From Bacillota bacterium (GTDB lineage Bacteria; Bacillota; Clostridia; Acetivibrionales; DTU013): a stretch of DNA of 12,191 bases. The DNA lies in assembly GCA_023418915.1 (NCBI GenBank), contig JAEZYU010000075.1, positions 1 to 12,191 on the forward strand, given 5' to 3'. Shown here piece by piece: positions 1 to 6,948 of the stretch. The notes beneath the pieces are model-generated. The model worked only from the letters and a program-made list of their open reading frames with translations, was not told the DNA's origin and did not search any database. The translations under genes and the position numbers were made by a program. Position 1 is the first letter of the stretch. Every line of letters begins with the position of its first letter.

Positions 1-119
1 TGGACAAAATTTCAGGTATAGGACGATTATCGTAGTAAATATCTGGTATTTTATACCATAACAGTGCTATTCTCGAAATTATGTAGACGAAAAGTGTCCT
101 ATACTTGAATTTTTGTCCA
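1..119. mobile_element. 119-bp MITE-like element, copy 1
   Basis: The element starts TGGACAAAATTTCAGG and ends in its near-perfect inverted complement, giving 24-bp terminal inverted repeats (1-24 and 96-119) with about 2 mismatches. A second copy of the same length and orientation lies at 11273-11391. The two agree almost completely in the right 45 bp and left 28 bp, and about 60% in the centre. It has no coding capacity, so it would need a transposase supplied in trans. TG...CA ends fit several DDE transposase families, but I cannot assign one. The left flank is outside the window and no target duplication can be tested. Confidence 0.7.
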
Positions 120-283
120 TTCGAAGATCCGTCCCTGTGCTTCACCCATCCATCACAGCACGCAAAGCGGGAGAACCGTCCCCGTGCTTCCCCGTGCTTC
201 CCCAGAACCACCCCCGTACTTCACCCTCGTGCTTTCCCGTACTTCACCCCCGTACTTTCCCGCACTTCACCTCCGTACTTCAG
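120..283. repeat. degenerate GC-rich array (ACCGTCCCC and CCCGTRCTTCA units)
   Basis: Directly after the 119-bp element, about nine short units of the form CGTGCTTC/CGTACTTC alternate with C-runs at 10-12 bp spacing. They include one clear GAGAACCGTCCCC core at 171-183. The same join (GAACCGTCCCCGTGCTTC) occurs at 12011-12028, so this is the same family as the right-hand arrays. The last unit supplies the TGA stop of the gene at 280-681. Open reading frames across it on the plus strand are repeat translation, not genes. Confidence 0.7.
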
Positions 284-681
284 GCAATTCTGTAGCGGTC
301 AAGGCTTTTATGGAGCATCTCGAAGATCAGGCCTGCCACAAACCATGCCGGAGCGTAAGCAAATGTTATCAAGCCGTTCAGCGCAAGACTGTCGGAATAG
401 TACCACGGGTAGGCTCCAAGCACCTTGTACAAAAGAAATCCGCTGGCATATTCTATGCTCCATATGACAAGGACCCACAAGAGTCCTCTCAAGAACCAGT
501 TCCATTGTGAGATTGCATGGTGGAGCGGCTCCAGGAAGACCGCACATCCGTATATGAAGAACATCCACAGATTGGACTGTCCCGGAAGTGTCAGGTCACC
601 ATTCAAGAGTGAGCCCGCGCCTGTCCAGACCATTTCTATGCCCCAACCTGCCAAACCATAGAAAAAAAATCGTTTAAGCAT
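280..681 (-). CDS. small integral membrane protein, PF06541 (CmpB-like) family
   Basis: A 133-residue, strongly hydrophobic protein with about four predicted membrane segments (roughly residues 3-25, 37-55, 62-82 and 103-122). The pattern GWGIEMVWTGAGSLLNGD, then LWMFFIYGCAVFLEP, then APAWFVAGLIFEMLH resembles the short clostridial members of the putative ABC-transporter type IV (CmpB) family. The name is historical: no ATP-binding partner is present here and the function is unknown. The ATG at 681 is preceded by AGGAAG at good spacing. Only 2-3 codons may lie beyond the conserved part, and the TGA falls at the edge of the repeat array, so the C-terminus may have been trimmed or rewritten by repeat insertion. 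It is divergent from the phosphorylase gene. Confidence 0.8.
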   Translation of the reverse strand: MLKRFFFYGLAGWGIEMVWTGAGSLLNGDLTLPGQSNLWMFFIYGCAVFLEPLHHAISQWNWFLRGLLWVLVIWSIEYASGFLLYKVLGAYPWYYSDSLALNGLITFAYAPAWFVAGLIFEMLHKSLDRYRIA

Positions 682-963
682 ATCTTCCTGCCTTCTGCAG
701 ACAATTTACCTGATCAGAGTTTTTATTGCTTCATTACAATTGATAATGATATTGCTAGTTTTAGCAGAAAGAGGTGTTTTAACAGTGGTAATTTTTTAAT
801 ATTATGGATATTAATTTTAATCAAAATTTAATAAATACGACATGAAAATGTGTTATCATTAATAGAACTCAAGAAGAAAATATTGGTTATGATCTGACTT
901 GTGTGGATAATAATATTAACAGTATTGCAATATTGCATGACAATATGATTTTGGAGTGATCAA
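682..963. other. divergent intergenic region
   Basis: AT-rich 282-bp spacer between the CmpB-like gene and the phosphorylase gene. It contains a short hairpin TGCTA-GTTT-TAGCA near 751-764, a perfect 12-bp palindrome TGCAATATTGCA at 926-937 in the phosphorylase leader, and the candidate promoter listed separately. I see no small gene in it. Confidence 0.5.
883..911 (+). promoter_or_regulatory. candidate sigma-A promoter for the phosphorylase gene
   Basis: TTGGTT (883-888), a 17-bp spacer, then GATAAT (906-911). The -10 matches 5 of 6 consensus bases but the -35 only half, so the call is tentative. It would give a leader of about 45 nt containing the palindrome at 926-937, a possible operator. 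Confidence 0.35.
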
Positions 964-3597
964 ATGAAACCAGCAGGCAGAATAACGGTGCCTTCAGTAA
1001 TTCCGGATAGGCTGTCAAGGCTTTCGGACATCGCAAACAATCTTTGGTGGACTTGGAACTGCGAAGCCGTTGAAATGTTCAGATCGGCCGATAACGCACT
1101 CTGGGAAGCAACTGGTGCAAACCCGGCAGCTTTTCTGAAAAGGATCGGCAGCAAGAGACTGGAACAGTTGGCATATACTAAAGACTTTTTGGATATATAT
1201 GACAATACTGTAAAGAAATTTGATGAATATATGAACCGCACAAATACCTGGTTCAGTAGGAAATACCCCGACCAGACAGGTCATATGACAGCATATTTTT
1301 CGGCAGAATACGGCCTCAGTGAAACTTTGCCTGTCTATTCTGGCGGGCTGGGCGTATTGTCCGGCGATCACTGCAAGTCAGCCAGTGATCTGGGCATCCC
1401 CTTCACAGCTGTCGGTCTGTTTTACAGGCAGGGCTACTTCAACCAGAAGATAAGCTGCGAAGGCATACAGGAGACCAGCTTCAACACACTCAATATCAGC
1501 GAGCTGCCTATCAGTCAGGTATTCGATGACAATGGTAACCCTATACTCATAAGCGTGGAACTGCCTGGGAGGATCGTATTTGCATCGATCTGGCTTATCA
1601 ACGTCGGCAAAGTGAAGCTTTACCTGCTTGACTCGGACGTACCTGCAAACATTGAACAGGACAGGCATATCACCGCCAGACTTTACGGCGGAAACCACGA
1701 TACCAGGATACAACAGGAAATACTGCTTGGAATTGGCGGCGTAAGGGCATTGGACGCCCTCGGCATCCAGCCTTATGTATATCATATGAATGAAGGTCAT
1801 TCAGCCTTTTTATGCTTTGAACTAATAAGGCAGAATATGAGAAGGTACAATATCAGCTTCTATGAGGCAAAGGAGCTTGTCACTTCATCATCAGTTTTCA
1901 CGATACATACCCCTGTTCCGGCAGGCATCGATGTATTCTCACATGATGCAATGGATATGTACTTCACCTCATTTCGTGAAACCATGGGGATCAGCCGTGA
2001 CGAATTCCTATCCTTCGGCAGGGATCAAGGAAATCCCTATGGCTTTAATATGGCGGTTCTGGCAATGAAAATGGCCGCAGGCAGAAATGGCGTCAGTAAG
2101 CTCCATGGAGCGGTCACAAGGCGTATGTTCGGCAATCTTTGGCCTGGTATCCCCGAAAATGAAGTTCCTGTAACCCATGTTACAAACGGAATACATACAC
2201 TTACATGGCTGTCCCCCACATTAAGGAAGCTTTTTGACAAATATCTTCCTGAGGACTGGGAAAACCGGATATATGAAAGTGCTCTATGGAAATATATAGA
2301 AAATATTCCGGATGAGGAACTTTGGAATGCCCATGTCAGTCTAAAGAAAAGCATGGCGCAATATGTGAACAACAGGATTCGTATGGGATATATGGCAAGC
2401 AATACAATCAAGCCGTGTAAAACTATAGACTCTGCCGCTCTTACGATAGGGTTCTCGAGAAGATTTGCCACATATAAGCGTGCGGCGCTTATCTTCAGAG
2501 ACATAAACCGTATCAGGAAGCTGCTCGGCATGGATAATGCTCCTGTTCAGATCATATTTGCAGGCAAGGCTCACCCTGCCGACAAGCCTGCCCAGGATAT
2601 AATAAAGTATATAAATGATATATCGGAGCAGGAAGGCTTCGAAGGCAAGGTTGTACTTCTTGAAAATTATAATATGGCACTGGCTCGTATGCTGGTACAA
2701 AGTGTTGACGTTTGGCTGAACAATCCCCGGATGCCGCTGGAAGCAAGCGGTACAAGCGGGCAGAAAGCCGGCCTGAACGGAGTACTAAATTTCAGTGTAC
2801 TGGATGGTTGGTGGAGAGAGGGATACAACGGGCAAAACGGCTGGGCTATAGGCTCCGAAACCGTTTATCCCAATGAGTTTTGTCAGGACAACGCCGATAG
2901 CGAATCGATGTATGAAATACTTGAGAGTCAGCTAATTCCCCTTTACTATGACAGGGATGAGAACGGTATACCGAGGGGATGGGTCAAAATGATGAAGGAA
3001 TCCATAAGATCCCTCGCTGCCTGCTTCAGCACCCACAGGATGCTGCAGGACTATACCGCAAAGCTGTATGTGCCTGCAATGAAGAGCGTTTGCAGCTTTT
3101 CGGAAACAGGAAATGTCGACTGTCAGTTAGTGTTCCAGCTGGCCCAGTGGAAAAAGAGGGTCTGCGACAACTGGTACCTCGTTTCGGTCCGCAGTGCAGG
3201 ATGTTACACCACAGGACCGAGCTCTGAAGAAAACACTGCTCCGGGCGCAGCAGAAAATACAGCGGCTGGTCTGTCTTCCGAAGGTAATGATATAACAGCC
3301 GCACCGGGATCAAAAACCACAGTGCAGTCTGTTGTCCGCCTTGGAGGCTTAGTGCCCGAGGATGTCAGTGTCGAACTGTATTACGGGCTCATAGATGAAA
3401 ATGGTGAAATCGCAGACGGTGAGCATTTACCCATGCAGCTTGCCGGCGAAATGGAAGACGACGGCTCATACAGGTACAGTGCGGATTTGTACCTCACCAG
3501 CGGTGGCGAATACGGGTATCAGTTCCGGGTATTCCCATCACATCCGCTGTTAACAGACAAATTCGAGCTGAGACTCGTAAAATGGACCGATGCATAA
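964..3597 (+). CDS. glgP: alpha-glucan (glycogen) phosphorylase, DUF3417 type
   Basis: An 877-residue GT35 enzyme that releases glucose-1-phosphate from glycogen or maltodextrin in the cytoplasm using pyridoxal phosphate. The N-terminal DUF3417 region (about residues 10-120, with NNLWWTWN) marks the Thermotoga/archaeal-like branch rather than the classical GlgP/MalP branch. Family motifs follow: YSGGLGVLSGDH (125-136), YHMNEGHSAFLCFE, FTIHTPVPAGID, THVTNGIHTLTWL, GFSRRFATYKRA and IIFAGKAHPADKP. GTSGQKAGLNG carries the PLP-binding lysine, Lys601. A Ser/Glu/Ala/Thr/Gly-rich stretch at about 750-783 interrupts the C-terminal beta domain and looks like an expanded linker. The ATG is preceded by GGAG at 7-nt spacing. 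It is followed 38 bp later by the carboxypeptidase-like gene with no terminator between them, so co-transcription is likely. Length is slightly above the usual family size because of the linker. Confidence 0.93.
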   Translation: MKPAGRITVPSVIPDRLSRLSDIANNLWWTWNCEAVEMFRSADNALWEATGANPAAFLKRIGSKRLEQLAYTKDFLDIYDNTVKKFDEYMNRTNTWFSRKYPDQTGHMTAYFSAEYGLSETLPVYSGGLGVLSGDHCKSASDLGIPFTAVGLFYRQGYFNQKISCEGIQETSFNTLNISELPISQVFDDNGNPILISVELPGRIVFASIWLINVGKVKLYLLDSDVPANIEQDRHITARLYGGNHDTRIQQEILLGIGGVRALDALGIQPYVYHMNEGHSAFLCFELIRQNMRRYNISFYEAKELVTSSSVFTIHTPVPAGIDVFSHDAMDMYFTSFRETMGISRDEFLSFGRDQGNPYGFNMAVLAMKMAAGRNGVSKLHGAVTRRMFGNLWPGIPENEVPVTHVTNGIHTLTWLSPTLRKLFDKYLPEDWENRIYESALWKYIENIPDEELWNAHVSLKKSMAQYVNNRIRMGYMASNTIKPCKTIDSAALTIGFSRRFATYKRAALIFRDINRIRKLLGMDNAPVQIIFAGKAHPADKPAQDIIKYINDISEQEGFEGKVVLLENYNMALARMLVQSVDVWLNNPRMPLEASGTSGQKAGLNGVLNFSVLDGWWREGYNGQNGWAIGSETVYPNEFCQDNADSESMYEILESQLIPLYYDRDENGIPRGWVKMMKESIRSLAACFSTHRMLQDYTAKLYVPAMKSVCSFSETGNVDCQLVFQLAQWKKRVCDNWYLVSVRSAGCYTTGPSSEENTAPGAAENTAAGLSSEGNDITAAPGSKTTVQSVVRLGGLVPEDVSVELYYGLIDENGEIADGEHLPMQLAGEMEDDGSYRYSADLYLTSGGEYGYQFRVFPSHPLLTDKFELRLVKWTDA

Positions 3598-3635
3598 TGT
3601 ATATCCCACGTTTTTATAGACTCCGGGAGGGTGCA

Positions 3636-4910
3636 ATGAAAGTAAGAGGTATCCTGGTATTTTCAGCAATCATTTATTTATTTGTACACATATCAAGCCC
3701 GTGCTTTGCCGACTCTGATGACAACGTTGGATACGGAGCAGCCAACAGAGTGCCTGTTCCTGAGATCAGCGCTCCTTCAGCCATGCTGATTGAGGCTGAG
3801 ACCGGCCAGACGCTTTATCATAAGAGCAGTGAGACACCGCTGCATATTTCGGCTGCAAATAAGCTGATGACCATTCTCGTTGCTTTGGAAAACGGCAGCT
3901 TGACCTCTTATGTCACAGTCAGTTCAGATTCCGCCGGTACAGAAGGATCTTCACTCAACCTGATTGTCGGTGAAAAATATCTGATGAGCGACCTTCTCTA
4001 TGCCATTATGCTCACATCTGCCAATGATGCCGCTCGGGCAATTGCAGAACATATTTCCTCCGGTGATATCAACAAGTTTGTTGATTTGATGAACAAAACC
4101 GCCGAAAACATAGGAATGACCAATACACAATTTGTCAATCCAACAGGATTGTATGATGAGGAACAGTATACTACAGCAAAGGATATATCGCTTCTTGTTA
4201 AATATGCGATTAAAAACCCGCAATTCAATACAATATTTAATACCAAGGTCAAGCTGTGGTACGACAAAGGCAGCGAAGGCAGAATACTCACAAGCTCCAA
4301 TGCTCTTTTCTGGGCTTATGACGGCATCAAAGGCGGCAAGACCGGATATAACAGCAAAGAACAGCAGTCTGTGATTTGCACTGCTGTCCGTACGAACCTG
4401 CAGTTGATCAGTATAGTACTCGATAGCCCTGATGACACAATGTATACGGATTCGACTGCACTGATGGACTATGGCTTCAATAATTTCTGGAAAAGTACAC
4501 TGGTCAGCAAAAATGAAGTAATAAAGAAAGTAGAATTTGAAGGTACTGAAGTCAAGCTGATTAGTCAGAACGATATAATGTACGTCCACCCTATAGGCGA
4601 GAGCTATATACAGGAGTTTGACGCCATAGCAGATCTTAAGCCTCCGCTGAAGAGGACAGTTCCAGCAGGAAACGCCACATATGTACTGAGCGACGGCACA
4701 GAAGTGAGCATCAGTCTCTATCCTGAAAGTGAGATTGTCCCTGTGGAGGATATGAAAACCAGGATCCAGAAACGAATACTGGAGAATAAGGATATATTTC
4801 TGATCGTAGCTATACTGCTCGTTATTGAAGCGCTTTTGCTGCTGTTTAATATAGGAAAGTTCTTTGCTAAGCTTGTCGCCTTTATACGACGCCGCAGCAG
4901 AAGATCGTAG
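3636..4910 (+). CDS. D-alanyl-D-alanine carboxypeptidase-like protein (DacF/PBP5 type), SxxK serine apparently lost
   Basis: A 424-residue peptidase S11 family protein. The start is the ATG at 3636, which follows GGGAGG at 5-nt spacing and opens a signal peptide (residues 1-25, predicted cut after CFA). An in-frame ATG 18 codons upstream lies inside the end of the phosphorylase gene and has no ribosome binding site. The S11 fold is evident: ISAPSAMLIEAETG, LMTILVALENG, EGSSLNLIVGEKYLMSDLLYAIM, the SxN motif SAN (128-130), NPTGL, and KTG (235-237). In the first catalytic motif the residues before Lys76 read Ser72-Ala73-Ala74-Asn75, so the expected nucleophile position, three before the lysine, is Ala73, with a serine one place too early. 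A membrane segment at about 386-409 and a very basic tail (RRRSRRS) anchor the C-terminus. By family it would trim peptidoglycan pentapeptides. With this motif it may instead be inactive or a substrate-binding homologue. Confidence 0.88.
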   Translation: MKVRGILVFSAIIYLFVHISSPCFADSDDNVGYGAANRVPVPEISAPSAMLIEAETGQTLYHKSSETPLHISAANKLMTILVALENGSLTSYVTVSSDSAGTEGSSLNLIVGEKYLMSDLLYAIMLTSANDAARAIAEHISSGDINKFVDLMNKTAENIGMTNTQFVNPTGLYDEEQYTTAKDISLLVKYAIKNPQFNTIFNTKVKLWYDKGSEGRILTSSNALFWAYDGIKGGKTGYNSKEQQSVICTAVRTNLQLISIVLDSPDDTMYTDSTALMDYGFNNFWKSTLVSKNEVIKKVEFEGTEVKLISQNDIMYVHPIGESYIQEFDAIADLKPPLKRTVPAGNATYVLSDGTEVSISLYPESEIVPVEDMKTRIQKRILENKDIFLIVAILLVIEALLLLFNIGKFFAKLVAFIRRRSRRS

Positions 4911-4990
4911 GAATATCATTTATATTAGTGATATACTATTCAGACAAACTGACCATATATAACGAGGCAAATGATGTCCCCCACCTCTAT

Positions 4991-5058
4991 ACGTCTTTTC
5001 AGCCTTCAGGCTGAAAAACGCCAATACGTCTTTTCAAACCATTCAGGCTGAAAAACGC
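4991..5058. repeat. two direct copies of a hairpin unit
   Basis: The unit ACGTCTTTTCA...TTCAGGCTGAAAAACG occurs at 4991-5020 and 5026-5056. In the first copy the arms TTTTCAGCC (4996-5004) and GGCTGAAAA (5009-5017) pair perfectly over 9 bp with a TTCA loop. In the second the left arm has decayed. There is no U-run after the stem on the plus strand, so it is a poor intrinsic terminator. Confidence 0.65.
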
Positions 5059-5139
5059 TATGTGGCGGGTACCAATTGCCTTTCAGATATTTTCATTCGA
5101 TTAATCGAAAGAAAACGATGCGAGCATATCTCCCGCCTG

Positions 5140-5217
5140 GGATGCATAGGCCAGCAAGCCTTGTTTGCGACCAGCCCGGATGCATAGGCGAGCAGCAAGC
5201 CTTGCTTGCGACCAGCC
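5140..5217. repeat. two adjacent copies of a 38-40 bp repeat
   Basis: GGATGCATAGGC(C/G)AG followed by CAAGCCTTG(T/C)TTGCGACCAGCC occurs at 5140-5177 and 5178-5217, head to tail. The copies differ by a 2-3 bp indel and single changes. Each contains the small inverted repeat GCAAG...CTTGC. Its nature is unknown. Confidence 0.7.
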
Positions 5218-5299
5218 TCGTTGAAACGCACAGATGTGAGAAAATTTTCTACTAAGCGTAATTTACGAAGTAAATTATCGCCTAATCGAAAGTTTTTCT

Positions 5300-5328
5300 T
5301 TGAACGATGCGTTATAATGATATATTAA
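5300..5328 (+). promoter_or_regulatory. possible promoter pointing into the 27-bp repeat block
   Basis: TTGAAC (5300-5305), a 17-bp spacer, then TATTAA (5323-5328). This is a moderate match to the sigma-A consensus. No coding sequence follows, so if it is active it would produce a short non-coding transcript through 5374-5452. It could equally be chance in AT-rich DNA. Confidence 0.25.
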
Positions 5329-5373
5329 ATAGGTGATGTAATCTCGATACCTACGAAGGCTGAGGATTTCTTG

Positions 5374-5452
5374 CTAAGTGCTGTTAAACGGCCTAATTTA
5401 CTAGGTGCTTTTACCGGCCTAATTTTGCTAAGTGCTGTTAAACGGCTAAAAT
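5374..5452. repeat. 27-bp tandem repeat, three units
   Basis: CTAAGTGCTGTTAAACGGCC-type units start at 5374, 5401 and 5428, an exact 27-bp period. Units 1 and 3 are nearly identical, while the middle unit (CTAGGTGCTTTTACCGGCC) is diverged. The block lies immediately beyond the terminator of dapB. No open reading frame uses it. Confidence 0.75.
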
Positions 5453-5453
5453 G

Positions 5454-5473
5454 AAAAGGGGGCTCACGCCCCT
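5454..5473 (-). terminator. intrinsic terminator of dapB
   Basis: Read on the minus strand, GGGGC-GTGA-GCCCC is followed by CTTTTCATTTT, about 40 nt after the dapB stop codon. It has a GC-rich stem, a four-base loop and a U-rich tail. On the plus strand no U-run follows, so it serves the minus strand. Confidence 0.7.
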
Positions 5474-5511
5474 ATACTTTCTCCGCCGTATATTCTTTTC
5501 GACAATGTACA

Positions 5512-6390
5512 TCAGCTAGTAATCGTTTCTGCTTGATCGTCCTTTGCTTTACTGGACACGAACCTTCTGTTTGCCTGGCGTTTCTTATCACTTTCGATAT
5601 ACTTACCAAGTATACTGCTCAGGTTCAATACATCGGACATCTCAAAATATCCTGATTTTCTGTACACAAACCTTGCAGCGCGTAAAGCCCCGGATGCAAA
5701 GGCTTTCCTTGAGAATGACTGATGGGATATGCTGATCATATCTTCATCACCAGCTATCTCAACTTCATGTTTTCCAACGATACCCCCCGCTCTTACCGCA
5801 TTTATCGGTATACTGCCCTTATCAGTTTCTAATCCTGATGAAACGAGAGCCTTCTCAATTTCCCCGGCAATCTTCAGGGCTGTTCCGGAGGGTATATCTT
5901 TTTTTCTGTTATGGTGCTCCTCACTAACCTGAAAATCATAATTGTTCAGTATGCTCGATGCTATACTTGTTAGCAGCATCATGACATTGACACCAAGTGT
6001 AATATTTGGAGCATACACTATACCGTTATGGTATTTCTTTGTGAGCAGGAAGATCCTCTTGAGTGAGAACTTTGAGAATCCTGTAGTTGCAATGACCATG
6101 TTTACCCTGAGCTTTGACAGTATTACAGCATTCCTGACAGTTGCTTCAGGCTTTGAAAAATCGAGGGCTATGTCAGGCTTTGTTCTAAATACCATTTCCT
6201 CAAGTTTGTCGGCACCATAAACTGTGATGCCTGTATCTCTGCAGTCTATAACCTCTCCCAGGTCCTTTCCTTCCTTAGGACTTCCCGGACGGCAAACTGC
6301 TGCAACAAGCTTTACACTATCCTGTTCAAGTAAAACCTTAGCAACTTCACTTCCTGTTTTACCTAAACCGATCAGACAGATGCGTAACAT
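5512..6390 (-). CDS. dapB: 4-hydroxy-tetrahydrodipicolinate reductase
   Basis: A 292-residue cytoplasmic enzyme of the DapB family, which reduces the dihydrodipicolinate precursor with NAD(P)H in the diaminopimelate/lysine pathway that feeds peptidoglycan. The nucleotide-binding loop is GLGKTGSEVAK (8-18). VIATTGFS (99-106) matches the conserved ATTG region, and EEHHNRKKDIPSGTAL carries His159, His160 and Lys163, the same numbering as the E. coli catalytic residues. RAGGIVGKHEVEIAGDED and the HQSFSRKAFASGALRAARFV helix complete the fold. The start at 6390 is chosen because GGGAGG (6398-6403) sits 7 nt upstream. Two earlier in-frame ATGs overlap or touch that site. About 30 extra charged residues at the C-terminus make it longer than typical DapB (about 250-270). 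The glycine-rich loop has Lys where many DapB proteins have Arg, so it may be a divergent subfamily. It is probably controlled by the riboswitch upstream. Confidence 0.87.
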   Translation of the reverse strand: MLRICLIGLGKTGSEVAKVLLEQDSVKLVAAVCRPGSPKEGKDLGEVIDCRDTGITVYGADKLEEMVFRTKPDIALDFSKPEATVRNAVILSKLRVNMVIATTGFSKFSLKRIFLLTKKYHNGIVYAPNITLGVNVMMLLTSIASSILNNYDFQVSEEHHNRKKDIPSGTALKIAGEIEKALVSSGLETDKGSIPINAVRAGGIVGKHEVEIAGDEDMISISHQSFSRKAFASGALRAARFVYRKSGYFEMSDVLNLSSILGKYIESDKKRQANRRFVSSKAKDDQAETITS

Positions 6391-6397
6391 TAACATA

Positions 6398-6403
6398 CCT
6401 CCC
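6398..6403 (-). promoter_or_regulatory. dapB ribosome binding site that fixes the start
   Basis: GGGAGG on the minus strand, 7 nt before the ATG at 6390. The ATGs at 6405 and 6396 overlap it or lie 1 nt from it, so they cannot use it. Confidence 0.75.
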
Positions 6404-6596
6404 ATATAAAGATTTATTTTGCGTGCAGGCTATGTATCCTGCTGTATTGGATCCGGCACCTTGATTCAGGTACGATCCGTCGGATCATTATGTTGGCCTA
6501 TACCACTAAAAATATGGACGACCGGATGCTCGGATCATGAGACGATTCTAAGACCTGATAAACTTTGATGATCAGGCGCTCTGAATCAGCTGGTTG
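6404..6596 (-). promoter_or_regulatory. structured dapB leader, downstream part
   Basis: Between the terminator and the dapB ribosome binding site lie three further inverted repeats: CCTGAT...ATCAGG (6554-6576), GATCCG-T-CGGATC (6474-6486) and GCAGG...CCTGC (6425-6442). No open reading frame with a ribosome binding site is present. I recognise no lysine riboswitch or T-box core here. This part of the leader may affect RNA stability or translation, or be unimportant. Confidence 0.4.
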
Positions 6597-6620
6597 TTTT
6601 TGTCCTGATAAAATTAGACA

Positions 6621-6651
6621 AAAAAGCTGCAGAGAAGATCTGCAGCTTTTT
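6621..6651 (-). terminator. riboswitch-linked intrinsic terminator
   Basis: A 13-bp stem AAAAAGCTGCAGA (6621-6633) / TCTGCAGCTTTTT (6639-6651) with loop GAAGA. On the minus strand it is followed by a T-run (CTTTTTTGTC), and A/T-rich arms make it potentially bidirectional. It lies about 35 nt after the riboswitch P1 stem and 230 nt before dapB, the expected place for an expression platform. A second hairpin, TTTTTGTC...GACAAAAA (6597-6624), could compete for its U-tail. Confidence 0.82.
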
Positions 6652-6685
6652 AATTCAGCCGGTTTGTTAATCACCTTCTCTTCCA

Positions 6686-6882
6686 ACGCTTACGAGGTTA
6701 GCTGACGGATTCGGGTCGGAATGAGTTTGACCCTACCGGCCGCTGCTGTATACGGCCGGATTCACCCCGGTTAAGAAGTTTGGTGGCTTTACCGCCTTGC
6801 TTCCGGTCACTGCAATAAACTATCTTATGATTATATGCAATGATCAACTGGTTGGTTCCCCCGTTCAATAATGATTAAGCGT
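6686..6882 (-). promoter_or_regulatory. c-di-AMP riboswitch (ydaO/yuaA type)
   Basis: Read on the minus strand, this region follows the ydaO-yuaA consensus in order. P1 is ACGCTTA (6876-6882) pairing with TAAGCGT (6686-6692). Next comes GGGGGAACCAACC (6850-6862), then GGGGTGAATCC (6758-6768), a variable hairpin GGCCG...CGGCC (6738-6757) and GGTAGGGTCAAACTC (6723-6737). The hallmark CCGAATCCGTCAGC followed by TAACCTCG (6693-6714) closes the core. The class binds two c-di-AMP molecules and usually turns expression off. It sits between a strong promoter and a terminator, upstream of dapB. Confidence 0.9.
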
Positions 6883-6948
6883 GTACCAAGCTATTCAATT
6901 TTCGTCATACACTTCACCAATAATAAACTTGCATAATTCTTCTTTCTT

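Larger units (their letters stand above)
4911..5511. other. 600-bp gene-free region rich in repeats and palindromes
   Basis: It separates the convergent carboxypeptidase-like and dapB genes. Besides the repeats listed separately it holds a weak hairpin ATATCA...TGATAT just after the first gene and perfect palindromes TTCGATTAATCGAA (5096-5109) and AGAAAATTTTCT (5239-5250). It also holds an inverted repeat TAATTTAC-GAA-GTAAATTA (5259-5277) and a dispersed direct repeat of TAATCGAAAG plus AACGATGCG (5102-5122 and 5283-5311). I find no convincing open reading frame and no U-tailed terminator for the plus-strand gene. Confidence 0.6.

Noticed and set aside
105..510. Overlapping plus-strand frames of 60-120 codons at the left end
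   Set aside because: They run through the repeat array and then antisense to the well-supported CmpB-like gene, and have no ribosome binding site.
740..755. Fur-box-like GATAATGATAT
   Set aside because: Only one half-site matches; the second half (TGCTAG) does not, and AT-rich DNA makes this likely by chance.
2037..2531. Long antisense frames within the phosphorylase and carboxypeptidase-like genes (for example also 3951-4919 minus)
   Set aside because: They are shadows of strongly supported coding sequences. They show no family motifs and no ribosome binding sites.
3582..3635. An upstream start for the carboxypeptidase-like gene
   Set aside because: It would place 18 residues before a clear signal peptide. 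The ATG at 3636 has GGGAGG at the right distance.
4996..5017. Intrinsic terminator for the carboxypeptidase-like gene
   Set aside because: The stem is good but the 3' side is followed by A-residues, not U, and the unit is duplicated nearby, which fits a repeat better.
6498..6686. A 62-codon minus-strand frame starting with TTG
   Set aside because: It starts in the riboswitch P1 stem and reads through the terminator hairpin. It resembles no protein family I know.
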